This document shows positions 1 to 8,947 of a DNA stretch of 64,000 nucleotides, in pieces. Location: NCBI RefSeq assembly GCF_021401245.1, contig NZ_JACBFY010000002.1, positions 62,001 to 126,000 on the forward strand. The letters are read 5' to 3'. The notes under the pieces were generated by a model. That model made no database searches, was not told the DNA's origin, and saw only the letters and a list, made by a program, of their open reading frames with translations. Numbering within the stretch: position 1 is the first letter of the stretch; the number at the start of each line of letters is the position of its first letter. The stretch comes from Pseudacidovorax sp. NFM-22 (GTDB lineage Bacteria > Pseudomonadota > Gammaproteobacteria > Burkholderiales > Burkholderiaceae_C). The translations under genes and the position numbers were made by a program.

Positions 1-576
1 ACCAGCGTCTTCGTGCTGGGGCTCAAGAAGCCCCTCTTCGGCCGCCTTCAGCAGGTCTTCGCGCAGGACCCGGCCGCCATGGGCAGCGCCCTGTGGACGC
101 TCTCCGCCCTGATCGACCGCCTGGCGCAGCACACGGCCGACACCTTCCAGCAGTCGCGCGAGGACGTCATCCGCCGCCAGCAGGAGGACCTGCTCGAACT
201 CTCCACCCCCGTGGTCAAGCTGTGGGACGGCGTGCTGGCCGTGCCCATGATCGGCACGCTGGACAGCAACCGCACCCAGGTCGTCATGGAGACGCTGCTG
301 CAGACGGTGGTGGACACCGGCTCGGCCCTGGCCATCATCGACATCACGGGCGTGCCCACGGTGGACACGCTGGTGGCCCGCCACCTGCTCAAGACCGTCA
401 CGGCCATCCGCCTGATGGGCGCCGACTGCATCATCAGCGGCATCCGCCCGCAGATCGCGCAGACCATCGTGCACCTGGGCATCGACCTGCAGGGCATCGT
501 CACCAAGGCCACGCTGGCCGACGCGCTGGCGCAGGCCCTCAAGACCAACGGCTGGCGCATCAGCCGCGAGGCCTGA
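1..576 (+). CDS. rsbR: Stressosome scaffold protein RsbR (5' end outside window)
   Basis: The frame is open from the first base, so the true start lies upstream and the N-terminal sensor domain is mostly missing. What remains is the end of the linker helix and a complete C-terminal STAS domain (about the last 120 residues). Two threonines sit where RsbT phosphorylates RsbR paralogues: one in VPTVDT, at the end of the core STAS strand, and one in [11 protein letters not shown]. RsbR-type proteins build the stressosome with RsbS and present variable N-terminal domains as sensors. The next gene, rsbS, starts 5 bases after the stop, and rsbT follows, which fixes the identity. The sensed signal cannot be told because the sensor domain is not in the window. 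Confidence 0.9.
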   Translation, partial: TSVFVLGLKKPLFGRLQQVFAQDPAAMGSALWTLSALIDRLAQHTADTFQQSREDVIRRQQEDLLELSTPVVKLWDGVLAVPMIGTLDSNRTQVVMETLLQTVVDTGSALAIIDITGVPTVDTLVARHLLKTVTAIRLMGADCIISGIRPQIAQTIVHLGIDLQGIVTKATLADALAQALKTNGWRISREA

Positions 577-581
577 ACCCC

Positions 582-962
582 ATGGACCGCATCCCGATCC
601 TGCGGATGGGCCAGACCCTGCTGGTCACCATCCAGATCGACCTGCAGGACCAGACCGCCCTGGCGCTGCAGGAAGACCTGGCCAACCGCATCGCGGCCAC
701 CGGCGCCTCCGGCGTGCTGATCGACATCTCGGCGCTGGAGGTGGTCGATTCCTTCATCGGCCGCATGCTCAGCACCATCTCGGGCACGGCCCGCATCCTC
801 TCGGCCACCGCGGTGGTGGTGGGCATGCAGCCGGCCGTGGCCATCACCCTCGTCGAGCTGGGCCTGTCGCTCGACGGCGTGCGCACCGCCCTGGACGTGG
901 AGCGCGGCATGGCCCTGCTCGAGCGGCTGCGCGCCCAGCAGGGAGCCCGCCTTGGCGCCTGA
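582..962 (+). CDS. rsbS: Stressosome core STAS protein RsbS
   Basis: A 126-residue single STAS-domain protein, the normal length for RsbS. The core motif [11 protein letters not shown] carries Ser57, the residue matching the serine that RsbT phosphorylates in the Bacillus stressosome, so the switch site is kept. The motif [17 protein letters not shown] is also typical of RsbS. It forms the stressosome core with RsbR and holds RsbT inactive until both are phosphorylated. The ATG lies just after the rsbR stop and the 3' end overlaps rsbT by 11 bases, so the genes are translationally coupled. Confidence 0.93.
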   Translation: MDRIPILRMGQTLLVTIQIDLQDQTALALQEDLANRIAATGASGVLIDISALEVVDSFIGRMLSTISGTARILSATAVVVGMQPAVAITLVELGLSLDGVRTALDVERGMALLERLRAQQGARLGA

Positions 963-1356
963 ACCCACCGGCACCCTGCCGCTGGCCAGCGAGCAGCACA
1001 TCGTCGCCAGCCGGCAGACGGTGCGCGCCCTGTGCCAGGAACTGCGCTTCTCGCTGGTGGAGCAGACCAAGATGGTCACGGCCGCCAGCGAGCTGTCGCG
1101 CAACACGCTGATCCACGGCGGCGGCGGCCGCATGCACTGGGCCGTGCTGCAGGAAGGCGTGCGCCGCGGCCTGCAGCTGCGCTTCGAGGACGAAGGCCCC
1201 GGCATCGCCAACATCGACCTCGCCATGTCCGACGGCTACACCTCCGGCGCCGGCATGGGCCTGGGCCTGCCGGGCAGCAAGCGGCTGGTGAACGAATTCG
1301 ACATCCGGTCCACGCCCGGCCAGGGCACCTGCGTGAGCATCGTGAAGTGGAAGTGA
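952..1356 (+). CDS. rsbT: Stressosome switch kinase RsbT
   Basis: A 134-residue GHKL-type serine/threonine kinase. The N box ([12 protein letters not shown]), the G1 box (DEGPGI) and the G2 box ([15 protein letters not shown]) are all present. In characterised systems RsbT phosphorylates RsbR and RsbS, is released, and activates an output partner. The start is a TTG inside the end of rsbS, chosen because GGAG lies about 7 bases upstream and the length then matches the family. The stop overlaps the GTG of the next gene. No RsbU-type phosphatase follows, so the released kinase may act on the downstream fusion protein or kinases instead; that is inference. Confidence 0.92.
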   Translation: MAPEPTGTLPLASEQHIVASRQTVRALCQELRFSLVEQTKMVTAASELSRNTLIHGGGGRMHWAVLQEGVRRGLQLRFEDEGPGIANIDLAMSDGYTSGAGMGLGLPGSKRLVNEFDIRSTPGQGTCVSIVKWK

Positions 1357-2372
1357 TCCGCGGCTGGACGCACCGCGCGTTCCCCATCGAGGACCTGAGC
1401 TTCGTCGGCGAGGCCCGGCGCCATGTGGGGCGCCTGGCGGCCGAGCGCGGCTGGCCCGAGCACGACTCCGCCCGCGCCGCCCTGGTGGCCACCGAGCTGG
1501 GCACCAACCTGGCCAAGCATGCGCAGGCCGGCCAGCTGCTGGTGGCCGCGCGCGACGCGCTGGGCGACATCGAGCTGATCGCCGTGGACCGCGGCCCGGG
1601 CATGCCCGACCTGGCGCGCTCGATGCGCGACGGCTTCTCCACCACCGCCACGGCCGGCACCGGGCTGGGCGCCATCGCGCGGCAGAGCGAGGCGTTCGAC
1701 CTCCATTCGCTGCCCGGCATGGGCACCGTCTGCCTGGCCCGCGTGCGGCCACGCACGGGCACGGCCGTGGCCGCCCCGGCCCGGACGGATGCCTTCGACT
1801 GGGGCGCCGTGTGCGTGCCGGTGCGCGGCGAGACCGCCTGCGGCGACGCCTGGATGCTGGCCTTCGACGGCCATCGCGCCGCGGCCCTGCTGGCCGACGG
1901 GCTGGGCCACGGGCCCGACGCGCAGGTCGCCGCCCAGGCGGCGCTGGAGGGTTTTGCCAGCCGCCCCTTCGACGACGGCGCGGCGACGATGCAGTCCGTG
2001 CACGAGCGCCTGCGCACCACCCGGGGCGCGGCCGTGTTCGGCCTGTGGATGGACGGCGAGGCGCTGCGCTACACCGGCGCCGGCAATGTGGCGGGCCGGC
2101 TGGTCTCGGGCACGGCCGACAAGGCCCTGGCGACGGCCCACGGCACGCTGGGGCTGCAGGTGCGCCGCTTCGACATGACCCCTGCGACGCGGCCACCGCA
2201 TGCGCTGGCCCTGCTGCACAGCGACGGCGTGCAGACCCGCTGGCCGGGCGCCGCCCTGGCGTCCCTGCTCGCGCGCGAGCCCACGCTGCTGGCGGCGCGC
2301 ATCTTTGCCGACTATGCCCGCGGCCGTGACGATGCCTGCGTCGTCGCGCTGCGCCCCAAGGAGGGCCCATGA
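1353..2372 (+). CDS. GHKL ATPase domain fused to SpoIIE/PP2C phosphatase (RsbX-like)
   Basis: A 339-residue protein with two parts. Residues 1-130 are a second RsbT/RsbW-type ATP-binding domain with the N box (ATELGTNLAKHA, Glu48 and Asn52), DRGPGMPD and a G2 glycine run (TAGTGLGAIARQ). Residues about 150-335 are a SpoIIE/PP2C phosphatase with metal-ligand motifs DGLGHG, HSDGV and a C-terminal DDAC. In Bacillus, RsbX dephosphorylates RsbR and RsbS and resets the stressosome; this gene stands in the rsbX place. The GTG start overlaps the rsbT stop (GTGA) and its stop overlaps the next ATG (ATGA). The extra kinase-like domain is common in proteobacterial versions; whether it phosphorylates anything is unknown. 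Confidence 0.85.
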   Translation: MIRGWTHRAFPIEDLSFVGEARRHVGRLAAERGWPEHDSARAALVATELGTNLAKHAQAGQLLVAARDALGDIELIAVDRGPGMPDLARSMRDGFSTTATAGTGLGAIARQSEAFDLHSLPGMGTVCLARVRPRTGTAVAAPARTDAFDWGAVCVPVRGETACGDAWMLAFDGHRAAALLADGLGHGPDAQVAAQAALEGFASRPFDDGAATMQSVHERLRTTRGAAVFGLWMDGEALRYTGAGNVAGRLVSGTADKALATAHGTLGLQVRRFDMTPATRPPHALALLHSDGVQTRWPGAALASLLAREPTLLAARIFADYARGRDDACVVALRPKEGP

Positions 2373-3298
2373 CCGAATCTCCGCAAGCCGACGCGCGGGT
2401 GCTGCAGCTGCAGCAGCGCCTGCAGGCCGCCGAAGCCGAGGCCGCCCTGCTGCGGGAGGAGCTGGAAGAGACCAACCGCGGCGTGGTCGCCCTCTATGCC
2501 GAGCTGGACGAACAGGCCATCGCCCTCAAGCGCGCCACCGAACTCAAGAGCCGCTTCCTGTCGCACATGAGCCACGAGTTCCGCACGCCGGTCAATGCCA
2601 TCCGCAGCATTGCGCGGCTGCTGAGCGACGAGGTGGACGGCCCGCTGTCCGACGAGCAGCGCCGGCAGGTGCAGTTCATCCAGACCTCGGCACGCGAGTT
2701 CGCCGAGATGGTGGACGACCTGCTCGACCTGGCCAAGATCGAGGCCGGCCGCGTGGAGATCTCGCCGGCCTGGTTCGAGATGGTCGACCTGTTCTCGGCG
2801 CTGCGCGGCATGTTCCGGCCCATGCTGGAGAACCAGCAGGTCACCCTCGCCTTCGAGGAGCCGGCCGACCTGCCGCGGCTGTACACCGACGACCGCAAGC
2901 TCTCGCAGATCCTGCGCAACTACGTCTCCAACGCCCTCAAGTTCACGCCCCAGGGCGAGGTGCGCGTGGCGGCCTGCCGCCTCGGCGAGGACCGGGTGCG
3001 CTTCTCGGTGAGCGACACCGGCATCGGCATCGCCGCGGAGCACCAGGCCTCGGTGTTCGACGACTTCTCGCAGGTGGATTCGCCGGTGCAGAAGCGCCTG
3101 CGCGGCACCGGCCTGGGCCTGGCGCTGTGCCGCCAGCTGGCCGGCCTGCTGGGCGGCGAGGTGGGCGTGGACAGCGAACTGGGCCGCGGCTCCACCTTCT
3201 GGCTCACCCTGCCGATGCAGCTGCCGGATGCGCCGGCGCCCGCGCGCACGGGCGCGCCTGCCGATCAGCCGGAGGTCGCGTGGAAACCACCCGTGTGA
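2369..3298 (+). CDS. Histidine kinase of the stressosome operon
   Basis: A 309-residue soluble kinase with no transmembrane segment. An N-terminal coiled coil (about residues 8-60, heptad-like leucines and glutamates) leads into a HisKA dimerisation domain whose H box FLSHMSHEFRTP carries the phospho-acceptor His69. The HATPase domain follows with N box (LRNYVSNALKF), G1 (DTGIGI) and G2 (GTGLGLALC). It lacks its own sensor domain, so input probably comes by protein contact, RsbT being the natural candidate by gene order. Start and stop overlap both neighbours, placing it firmly in the rsb operon. Its likely receiver partner is the hybrid kinase next door. Confidence 0.9.
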   Translation: MTESPQADARVLQLQQRLQAAEAEAALLREELEETNRGVVALYAELDEQAIALKRATELKSRFLSHMSHEFRTPVNAIRSIARLLSDEVDGPLSDEQRRQVQFIQTSAREFAEMVDDLLDLAKIEAGRVEISPAWFEMVDLFSALRGMFRPMLENQQVTLAFEEPADLPRLYTDDRKLSQILRNYVSNALKFTPQGEVRVAACRLGEDRVRFSVSDTGIGIAAEHQASVFDDFSQVDSPVQKRLRGTGLGLALCRQLAGLLGGEVGVDSELGRGSTFWLTLPMQLPDAPAPARTGAPADQPEVAWKPPV

Positions 3299-5274
3299 TC
3301 CACACCACCATCGACCGGGGTGCCCACCGCATCCTGGTGGTGGATGACCATCCGACCACGCGCTACTCCACCGCACGCACGCTGCGCGCGGCCGGTTTCG
3401 CCACCGAGGAGGCCGCCTCCGGGGGCCAGGCACTGGCGCTGGCCGCCCAGGGCATGTCGGCGCTGGTGCTGGACGTGCACCTGCCCGACGTGGACGGCTT
3501 CGAGGTCTGCCGGCTTTTGCGCGAGGACCCGCGCACCGCCAGCCTGCCGGTGATCCACCTGTCGGCCACCTTCGTCCAGGACCGCGACAAGGTGGCCGGC
3601 CTCAATGCCGGCGCCGACGCCTACCTGGTGCACCCGGCCGAGCCCGCGGTGCTCGTGGCCACGCTGCAGGCGCTGATCCGCGCGCGCAGCGCCGAGGACC
3701 GGCTGCGCCAGAGCGAGAGCCGCTTCCGCGCCATCTACAACCAGGTGCCCGACGGCATGGCACTGCTCGATGCCGCAGGCCGGCTGGACGACGTGAATCC
3801 CGCCCTGGCCACGCAGCTGGGCCGCGCGCCCGAGGCGCTGATCGGCCAGCAGCTCGCGGCCCTGGCCGTGCCCGGCGCGGCGGCCCAGGTGCAGGCCTTC
3901 GTGGCCCAGGCCGCGGCCGCCCAGGGGGGCAGCCCCGGCAGCGTGTGGCGCGCCGAGTTCCCGCTGCTGCATGCCGACGGCCACGAGGTGCCGCTGGCCT
4001 GGAGCCTGTCGCCGCACGGCGCCACCGGGCTGCTCGTGGCGGTGGCGGTGGACATCTCCGACCGGCTGGCGCTGGAACGCGCGCGCCAGGAGGTGCTGGA
4101 GCGCGAACAGGCCGCCCGCGCCATGGCCGAGCGCCACAGCCGCACCAAGGACGACTTCGTGGCCGTGCTCTCGCACGAGCTGCGCACGCCGCTCAATGCC
4201 ATCAGCGGCTGGGTGCACATCCTGCAGAAGCATGGCGGCCGGCCCGACCTCATGGCCAAGGCGCTCGACGCCATCGCCCGCAGCGTCAAGGCGCAGAGCC
4301 GGATCATCTCGGACATCCTCGACGTCTCGCGCGTCAATGCCGGCAAGCTGCGGCTGCATCGCGAGTGGACCGACCCGGTGGAACTCACCCATGCGGCCAT
4401 CGACGCGCTCAAGGAGGACATCGCCGCGCGCGCGCTGCGCGTGCTGCCCCAGGCCGATGCCGATGCGCGGCAGAGCGCCTGGCTGGACCCGACGCGCTTC
4501 CAGCAGATCGTGTGGAACCTGCTGAACAACGCGATCAAGTTCTCGGGCAACGGCGGGCGCATCGACGTGGCGCTGCGGCGCGAAGGCCGGCAGCTGACGC
4601 TGGAGGTGCGGGACCAGGGCAAGGGCATCGCGCCCGACTTCCTGCCCCACCTGTTCGACCGCTTCGCCCAGAGCGACGGACCCGACAACCGGCTCCATGG
4701 TGGCCTGGGCCTGGGCCTGTCGATCGTCAAGCGCCTGGCCGAGCTGCACGGCGGCGCCGTGCAGGCCTTCAGCGAGGGCGAAGGCCGCGGTGCCCGGCTG
4801 GTGGTGCGGCTGGATGTGGCGCCGGAGGACATGCCCGCGCAGCCCGCCAGCACCGAACCCTCGGCCGAGAGCGGCCCGGCGAGCCACCGCGACCAGCCCC
4901 TCGCCGGCCAGGAGGTCCTGGCCGTGGAGGACAGCCCCGATGCCGCCGAAATGCTGCAGGTGGTGCTGCACGAGGCTGGCGCGCAGGTGCGCGTGGTGCA
5001 CGACCACGACAGCGCCCTGGCCGCCATGCGCGAGCGCTGGCCCAGCCTGCTGGTCAGCGACATCGGCCTGCCCGGGCGCGACGGCTACGAACTGGTGCGG
5101 GCCCTGCGCCGACTGGAGGCCGAGGCCGGCCATCCACGCGTGCGCTGCGTCGCGCTCACCGCCTTCTCCCGTCCGCAGGACCGCGACCGTGCGCTGGAGG
5201 CCGGCTTCGACGCGCATGTAGCCAAGCCGCTGGACACGCACGCGCTGCTGGCGGCGTTGCGCGAGGGCGGTTGA
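3280..5274 (+). CDS. Hybrid histidine kinase, REC-PAS-HisKA-HATPase-REC
   Basis: A 664-residue cytoplasmic kinase. Residues about 17-125 are a receiver domain with Asp65 as the acceptor; residues about 140-260 a PAS domain; His299 in VLSHELRTPLNAI is the kinase acceptor; the HATPase domain has N box LLNNAIKF, DQGKGI and GGLGLGLSIV; residues about 545-664 are a second receiver with acceptor Asp594 and lysine in VAKPLD. In the first receiver the lysine of the usual K-P pair is replaced by histidine (YLVHPAEP). The GTG start is chosen because GGAGG lies 5 bases upstream; a later GTG at 3295 overlaps the previous stop but has no such site. No DNA-binding output domain is seen, so the phosphorelay must end elsewhere. 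Confidence 0.88.
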   Translation: METTRVIHTTIDRGAHRILVVDDHPTTRYSTARTLRAAGFATEEAASGGQALALAAQGMSALVLDVHLPDVDGFEVCRLLREDPRTASLPVIHLSATFVQDRDKVAGLNAGADAYLVHPAEPAVLVATLQALIRARSAEDRLRQSESRFRAIYNQVPDGMALLDAAGRLDDVNPALATQLGRAPEALIGQQLAALAVPGAAAQVQAFVAQAAAAQGGSPGSVWRAEFPLLHADGHEVPLAWSLSPHGATGLLVAVAVDISDRLALERARQEVLEREQAARAMAERHSRTKDDFVAVLSHELRTPLNAISGWVHILQKHGGRPDLMAKALDAIARSVKAQSRIISDILDVSRVNAGKLRLHREWTDPVELTHAAIDALKEDIAARALRVLPQADADARQSAWLDPTRFQQIVWNLLNNAIKFSGNGGRIDVALRREGRQLTLEVRDQGKGIAPDFLPHLFDRFAQSDGPDNRLHGGLGLGLSIVKRLAELHGGAVQAFSEGEGRGARLVVRLDVAPEDMPAQPASTEPSAESGPASHRDQPLAGQEVLAVEDSPDAAEMLQVVLHEAGAQVRVVHDHDSALAAMRERWPSLLVSDIGLPGRDGYELVRALRRLEAEAGHPRVRCVALTAFSRPQDRDRALEAGFDAHVAKPLDTHALLAALREGG

Positions 5275-5782
5275 GCGGGCTGCGTCACAACGCATAGCCG
5301 CCTGACGCGCTACCAGCTTCCCTTGCGATGCGTTCCCAGCGATTCGCTGGAGCCTGGAGTTCGCCACCGGAAGCACAACAACAGCATGGATCGCGGTGCT
5401 GGCCGCAGTAGGGCCACGGGCCATGGGCGGCGGACTACAACGCCGATGGCTGCTGCAGACCATGGTGCACTTGACCTGCAAGGCCTTTTCGCGCGGCTTT
5501 TCAGGGTGCTCGCCGTGCTGGCAACAGCGCTCGCGCCGGCGATGGGCGCGAGCAAACCGCCCAGATCGAATGGCTTGGTCGGCCCAATGCATTCGGAAGG
5601 ACCGGCTGAATACGCGGACACTGGTTTCACGGGAGTAGTGGCATCGGCCCGGGCGTAGGACTGATGTCAAAAGAAGATTGGGCAGAGACGGGAATTTTTG
5701 GCATCGCCCAGTAGCGCATGCCAAGCGAATATGGATAGGGTCAAGGCACCGCCAGCCCCTTCCAACAGGCCCCGAAAAGTCA
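5275..5782. other. Gene-free interval between stressosome operon and AT-rich insert
   Basis: About 500 bases with short open frames on both strands but none with family resemblance, good codon use or a ribosome site. No clear terminator hairpin follows the hybrid kinase. Base composition shifts from GC-rich to more mixed near 5660, which may mark the left edge of the acquired segment. Confidence 0.5.
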
Positions 5783-6115
5783 ATGCTCGGAAACATTATC
5801 TCAAGCCTTCAGCGGTATTCTGACGAACTCCACCGGGACAGACACCCATATCTGAAACCTGAAGCTCAGCTGTTCGGCTTGAAGTGGACGGTCAATGAGG
5901 CAGGCTTTGGTTGCCGCCCCATCCAGACCCAGACGTCCATAGAAATGCTCAAAAACCCGCCGCCGATTGCAGGCGTTGCTCCTCCCCCTTCAGCCCCGCC
6001 GCCATCCCACCCCGGAATCAGTGGCAATGGTGCGGCAAAGGGCGCTAACCATGCTGGCGCAGCAGGTAGTCCGGAACCTTTCGCCGCGAAATTCGAACGG
6101 AAACATCTCCGATAA
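5783..6115 (+). CDS. N-terminal part of a DUF6402-type protein, in a separate frame
   Basis: Encodes 110 residues from an ATG with no clear ribosome site. The first half (LFGLKWTVNEAGFGCRP, then TSIEMLKNPPP) followed by a proline-rich stretch looks like the N-terminal leader that normally precedes the conserved FD-LD-P segment of DUF6402 proteins; I base this on memory of the family, not a search. The matching conserved segment lies just downstream in a different frame and overlaps this one. The simplest reading is one gene broken by a single-base insertion (or a two-base deletion) somewhere between about 5950 and 6110. Two separate genes, or a sequencing error, are alternatives. Confidence 0.5.
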   Translation: MLGNIISSLQRYSDELHRDRHPYLKPEAQLFGLKWTVNEAGFGCRPIQTQTSIEMLKNPPPIAGVAPPPSAPPPSHPGISGNGAAKGANHAGAAGSPEPFAAKFERKHLR

Positions 6116-7163
6116 AAAGGAAAATTGCCCCGTTGTGCCGCCGTTCGATATGCTGGATTTGCCCACCGGCATGAAAGCCATGGGATTCACGAAGGCAGCC
6201 TATTGCGCCAACCGTTGGTTCCGGGGTCAATCCCATGTGATCAAGGATGGTTCGGCGGATATCGAGCCTCTTCAATTTCTGGATACCGACACTTTCAAAC
6301 TGGAGTGGATATTGAGTTTCGGGCAGGTGAGAAGCAAATTTGATGCGCTCAAGGACGCCGACATCAATGCACCCGAAAATATATATAACAATAAATCGAG
6401 GGATGCACTTAAAAAGGTGCTTAAGAGATTCGTCGACAAGCACAATAATTCTTGCCCCAGCCCATTGGACACGTTGAGCTATTCAGAGCAGGGCGTCCAA
6501 AATCTTCACCGGGATTTTCAATTCCAGAGAATTAGAGTGACGATGGTGGATGTGCTGGGAGGAATATTAGAGATATCAAAAGCAAAGATAAAGAATTCTC
6601 AGATAATGAACGATCTGGCTGCATCGCTGGCGAACTTCTATTTTTACGCAGCGGTCGCTCACGCCACCGTTCATACCCGCCGGTATATGCGATATGGCAA
6701 TGAAGGCCAGATGAAGTGCACACAGACCACCGTAAACGTGTCACATATCTACGTGTATGCAAAGGACTTTTACTCGTTCAACAACGAGACGCAAACCTCC
6801 CAGTATTTGGGACACTGGAATCGTTATGGCGTGATAATTTCTGCGGAATCATATGCTGCAAGCCTGCTGGAAAAAGAAACTGGCAACCACGCAGAAATAT
6901 ACCTTCCCCCCGTGCCGAAAAATTTGGACCGGCCATTAGACACGGGTAGTAGCCTATTGGCAAAACAGGTATATTATCCGGTTCGAAACCGAGACTTTGA
7001 GACTTGGCGCCATCTGAAGAATCGTGGCGGCGACTTCACTATTTTCTCCGATATGAGGAAGATAAAACTTGTGAAGCCTATAACCATTGATCTTGACGAA
7101 ATATGCGAAATTACCAGCGCTAACTCCAAGTCATTGATATGCGTTGGATATACAAAATATTAA
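5967..7163 (+). CDS. DUF6402-type protein, conserved core
   Basis: The open frame spans 398 residues; the real start, if it is an independent gene, could be the ATG at 6027. The core shows features I associate with DUF6402: FDMLDLPTGMKAMG near the start, VYAKDFYSFN and YLGHWNR in the middle, and RNRDFETWRHLKN followed by GGDFTIFSD near the end. The biochemical function of the family is not known to me; members often occur in accessory loci near type VI secretion genes, but none are in this window. The gene is visibly richer in A and T than its neighbours and uses codons rare elsewhere in the window (ATA, AAT, TTA), a sign of transfer. It overlaps the next gene by 25 bases. Confidence 0.7.
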   Translation: MQALLLPLQPRRHPTPESVAMVRQRALTMLAQQVVRNLSPRNSNGNISDKKENCPVVPPFDMLDLPTGMKAMGFTKAAYCANRWFRGQSHVIKDGSADIEPLQFLDTDTFKLEWILSFGQVRSKFDALKDADINAPENIYNNKSRDALKKVLKRFVDKHNNSCPSPLDTLSYSEQGVQNLHRDFQFQRIRVTMVDVLGGILEISKAKIKNSQIMNDLAASLANFYFYAAVAHATVHTRRYMRYGNEGQMKCTQTTVNVSHIYVYAKDFYSFNNETQTSQYLGHWNRYGVIISAESYAASLLEKETGNHAEIYLPPVPKNLDRPLDTGSSLLAKQVYYPVRNRDFETWRHLKNRGGDFTIFSDMRKIKLVKPITIDLDEICEITSANSKSLICVGYTKY

Positions 7164-7786
7164 TAGCCGGCCTTCGATGGCTTCTCTGTTTGGCAACAGC
7201 GGCTATATTCTTCACGGCTTACAAGCTGCTTTATGTGCATATCAATCCAAAAAATGGGCTCGACGGGCTGTTGGACCCTTTCGTTCGGCCTTTTGGCTGG
7301 ATGGCGGCCGCTGCCGCATTTTCCTTGATATACATCCAAGTCAGCCGATTGGGATGGCTGAAGACCATCTATCGCCGGATGGCGGCTTCTCTGATGATCC
7401 TTGGGGCAGGCGTGGTTTTCGGTTCCATCGTGTTTCCGCAGCAATACGGAGCATGCGACGAATTCACCAAAGAGTTGGGCGGCGGCGTGCATTCGTTCAA
7501 GGGTAAGTCGGTCCAGATACAGCTTTGCAGCACCCGAAACCATATCAACTACAACCTCATGGATACCGGTCAAGTCAGGATGCGAATCCTGTTCATGGAT
7601 GGTGGCCTTTGGGCAGAAAGGACGTTCATGCCCATTTTGACCAGCCAGGGACCGCTGCCAATCAAGTATGGAGAGGATTATTTGATCTACTACGACGAGG
7701 CCAGCGATGAATCGGAAGTCAGGATGAAGATGCCGCCGTCTTATTGGGAGTGGCTTAAGGCGAAATTCCCCAAACTCCTGCCATAG
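7139..7786 (+). CDS. Small membrane protein next to the DUF6402-type gene
   Basis: A 215-residue protein with three hydrophobic segments (about residues 5-32, 50-68 and 80-100) and then a soluble C-terminal domain of about 115 residues with two cysteines that could pair (in YGACDEF and IQLCSTR). I recognise no family. The start overlaps the preceding gene, so the two are probably co-transcribed and co-translated. Composition is also AT-richer than the genes around it. A membrane protein paired with an accessory protein of unknown function could be an immunity or anchoring partner; nothing in the sequence proves it. Confidence 0.7.
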   Translation: MRWIYKILIAGLRWLLCLATAAIFFTAYKLLYVHINPKNGLDGLLDPFVRPFGWMAAAAAFSLIYIQVSRLGWLKTIYRRMAASLMILGAGVVFGSIVFPQQYGACDEFTKELGGGVHSFKGKSVQIQLCSTRNHINYNLMDTGQVRMRILFMDGGLWAERTFMPILTSQGPLPIKYGEDYLIYYDEASDESEVRMKMPPSYWEWLKAKFPKLLP

Positions 7787-7951
7787 CATTTGCAAAGAAG
7801 TCGCCCCTAAAAAACCCCCGCCCCTGCAGGCACACTGGATTCCCGGCGCACATCCATCCAGACAGGCTGCACTTCGCCATTCCTGGCAAGAAGTCGGCTG
7901 AGCGGATCGCGCAGCGGGCTGCAGCCACGCGGGCGCGGCGCCGTCCCCCCC

Positions 7952-8947
7952 TCACTCCACCCGCAGCCGCGCCGTCCTCGCCAGCGCCTGCCAGCTGTCC
8001 ATGTCGCGCCAGACCGTCGCGCTGAATTCCTCGGCCGACTTCAGCGGGGGCCGCGGCATGTTCTGCGCCGCGAACTTCTGTACCACCTCGGGCGTCGCCA
8101 GGATGCGGTTGATCTCGCGGTTGAGCCGCTGCACCACCGCCGGTGGCGTGCCGGCCGGCACGAAGACGCCGTACCAGCCATCGACGTCGAAGCGGTAGCC
8201 CTGCTCGGTCAGCGTGGGCAGCTCGGGCAGGGCCGGGCCGCGGGCGGAGCCGGTGCAGCCCAGGGCCACGAGCTTGCCGGCGCGGATGTGCGGCACGGGC
8301 GACGCGATGTCGACGAAGCCCACGCCGATGGTGTTGGCCAGCAGGTCGGCCACCAGCGGCGAGACGCCCTTGTACGGCACATGCGGCATGACCAGCCCGT
8401 ATTCGGCCTTGATGCCCTCCATCACCAAGTGGCCGGTGGAGCCGCTGCCCCAGGAGCCGTAGGCGATGCGGTCCGGCTGCGCCCGCGCGGCGCGCACCAG
8501 GTCGGCCAGCGAGCGCAGCCCGGTGGCGGGGTGCGCCACCAGCAGCACGCCGGCCGATCCCACCTGTGCCACGGGCTGCAGGTCCTTTCGCGCGTCGTAG
8601 GGCATGCGCGGCTGGATCACCGGATTGATGGCGATGGCGGACGACGGCGACAGCAGCAGCGTGTAGCCGTCCGCCGCGGCGCGCGCCACGGCCTCGTTGC
8701 CGATCAGCCCGTTGGCGCCGGCCCGGTTGTCGACCACCACCGGCTGGCCCAGGGCTTCCTGCAGGTTCACGGCCAGCAGGCGGGCGAAGATATCGGAGCC
8801 GGCACCGGGCGGGCCGGGCACCACCAGCTTGAGAGGGCGTTGCGGCCAGGCGCCGGACTGGGCGTGGGCCATCGCGGGATGCAGGCTCAGCAGCGCGGCA
8901 GCGGTGAGCAGGTGCCGGCGGTTGCAGATCGGCTCGTTCATGGTCAT
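7952..8947 (-). CDS. Bug/TctC-type periplasmic solute-binding protein
   Basis: 331 residues with an N-terminal export signal (RRHLLTAAALLSL, cleavage near AHAQS) and the Bug fold signatures: PLKLVVPGPPGAGSD, VDNRAGANG, DGYTLLL, the HVPYKG loop and PAGTPP. Bug proteins bind carboxylates in the periplasm for tripartite tricarboxylate transporters or as extracytoplasmic sensors. It is the last gene of the eleven-gene operon; ATG overlaps the previous stop as ATGA. No TctA or TctB membrane gene is nearby, so it must use one elsewhere. The ligand is presumably the operon's substrate, by inference. Confidence 0.9.
   Translation of the reverse strand: MTMNEPICNRRHLLTAAALLSLHPAMAHAQSGAWPQRPLKLVVPGPPGAGSDIFARLLAVNLQEALGQPVVVDNRAGANGLIGNEAVARAAADGYTLLLSPSSAIAINPVIQPRMPYDARKDLQPVAQVGSAGVLLVAHPATGLRSLADLVRAARAQPDRIAYGSWGSGSTGHLVMEGIKAEYGLVMPHVPYKGVSPLVADLLANTIGVGFVDIASPVPHIRAGKLVALGCTGSARGPALPELPTLTEQGYRFDVDGWYGVFVPAGTPPAVVQRLNREINRILATPEVVQKFAAQNMPRPPLKSAEEFSATVWRDMDSWQALARTARLRVE

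Noticed and set aside
5323-5658. Possible 111-residue gene before the AT-rich insert
   Set aside because: No ribosome site, no domain, composition like random GC-rich frame.
3265-5796. Very long open frame (843 residues) on the minus strand across the hybrid kinase
   Set aside because: It mirrors the kinase gene; its translation has no family motif, and the plus-strand frame has complete kinase and receiver motifs.
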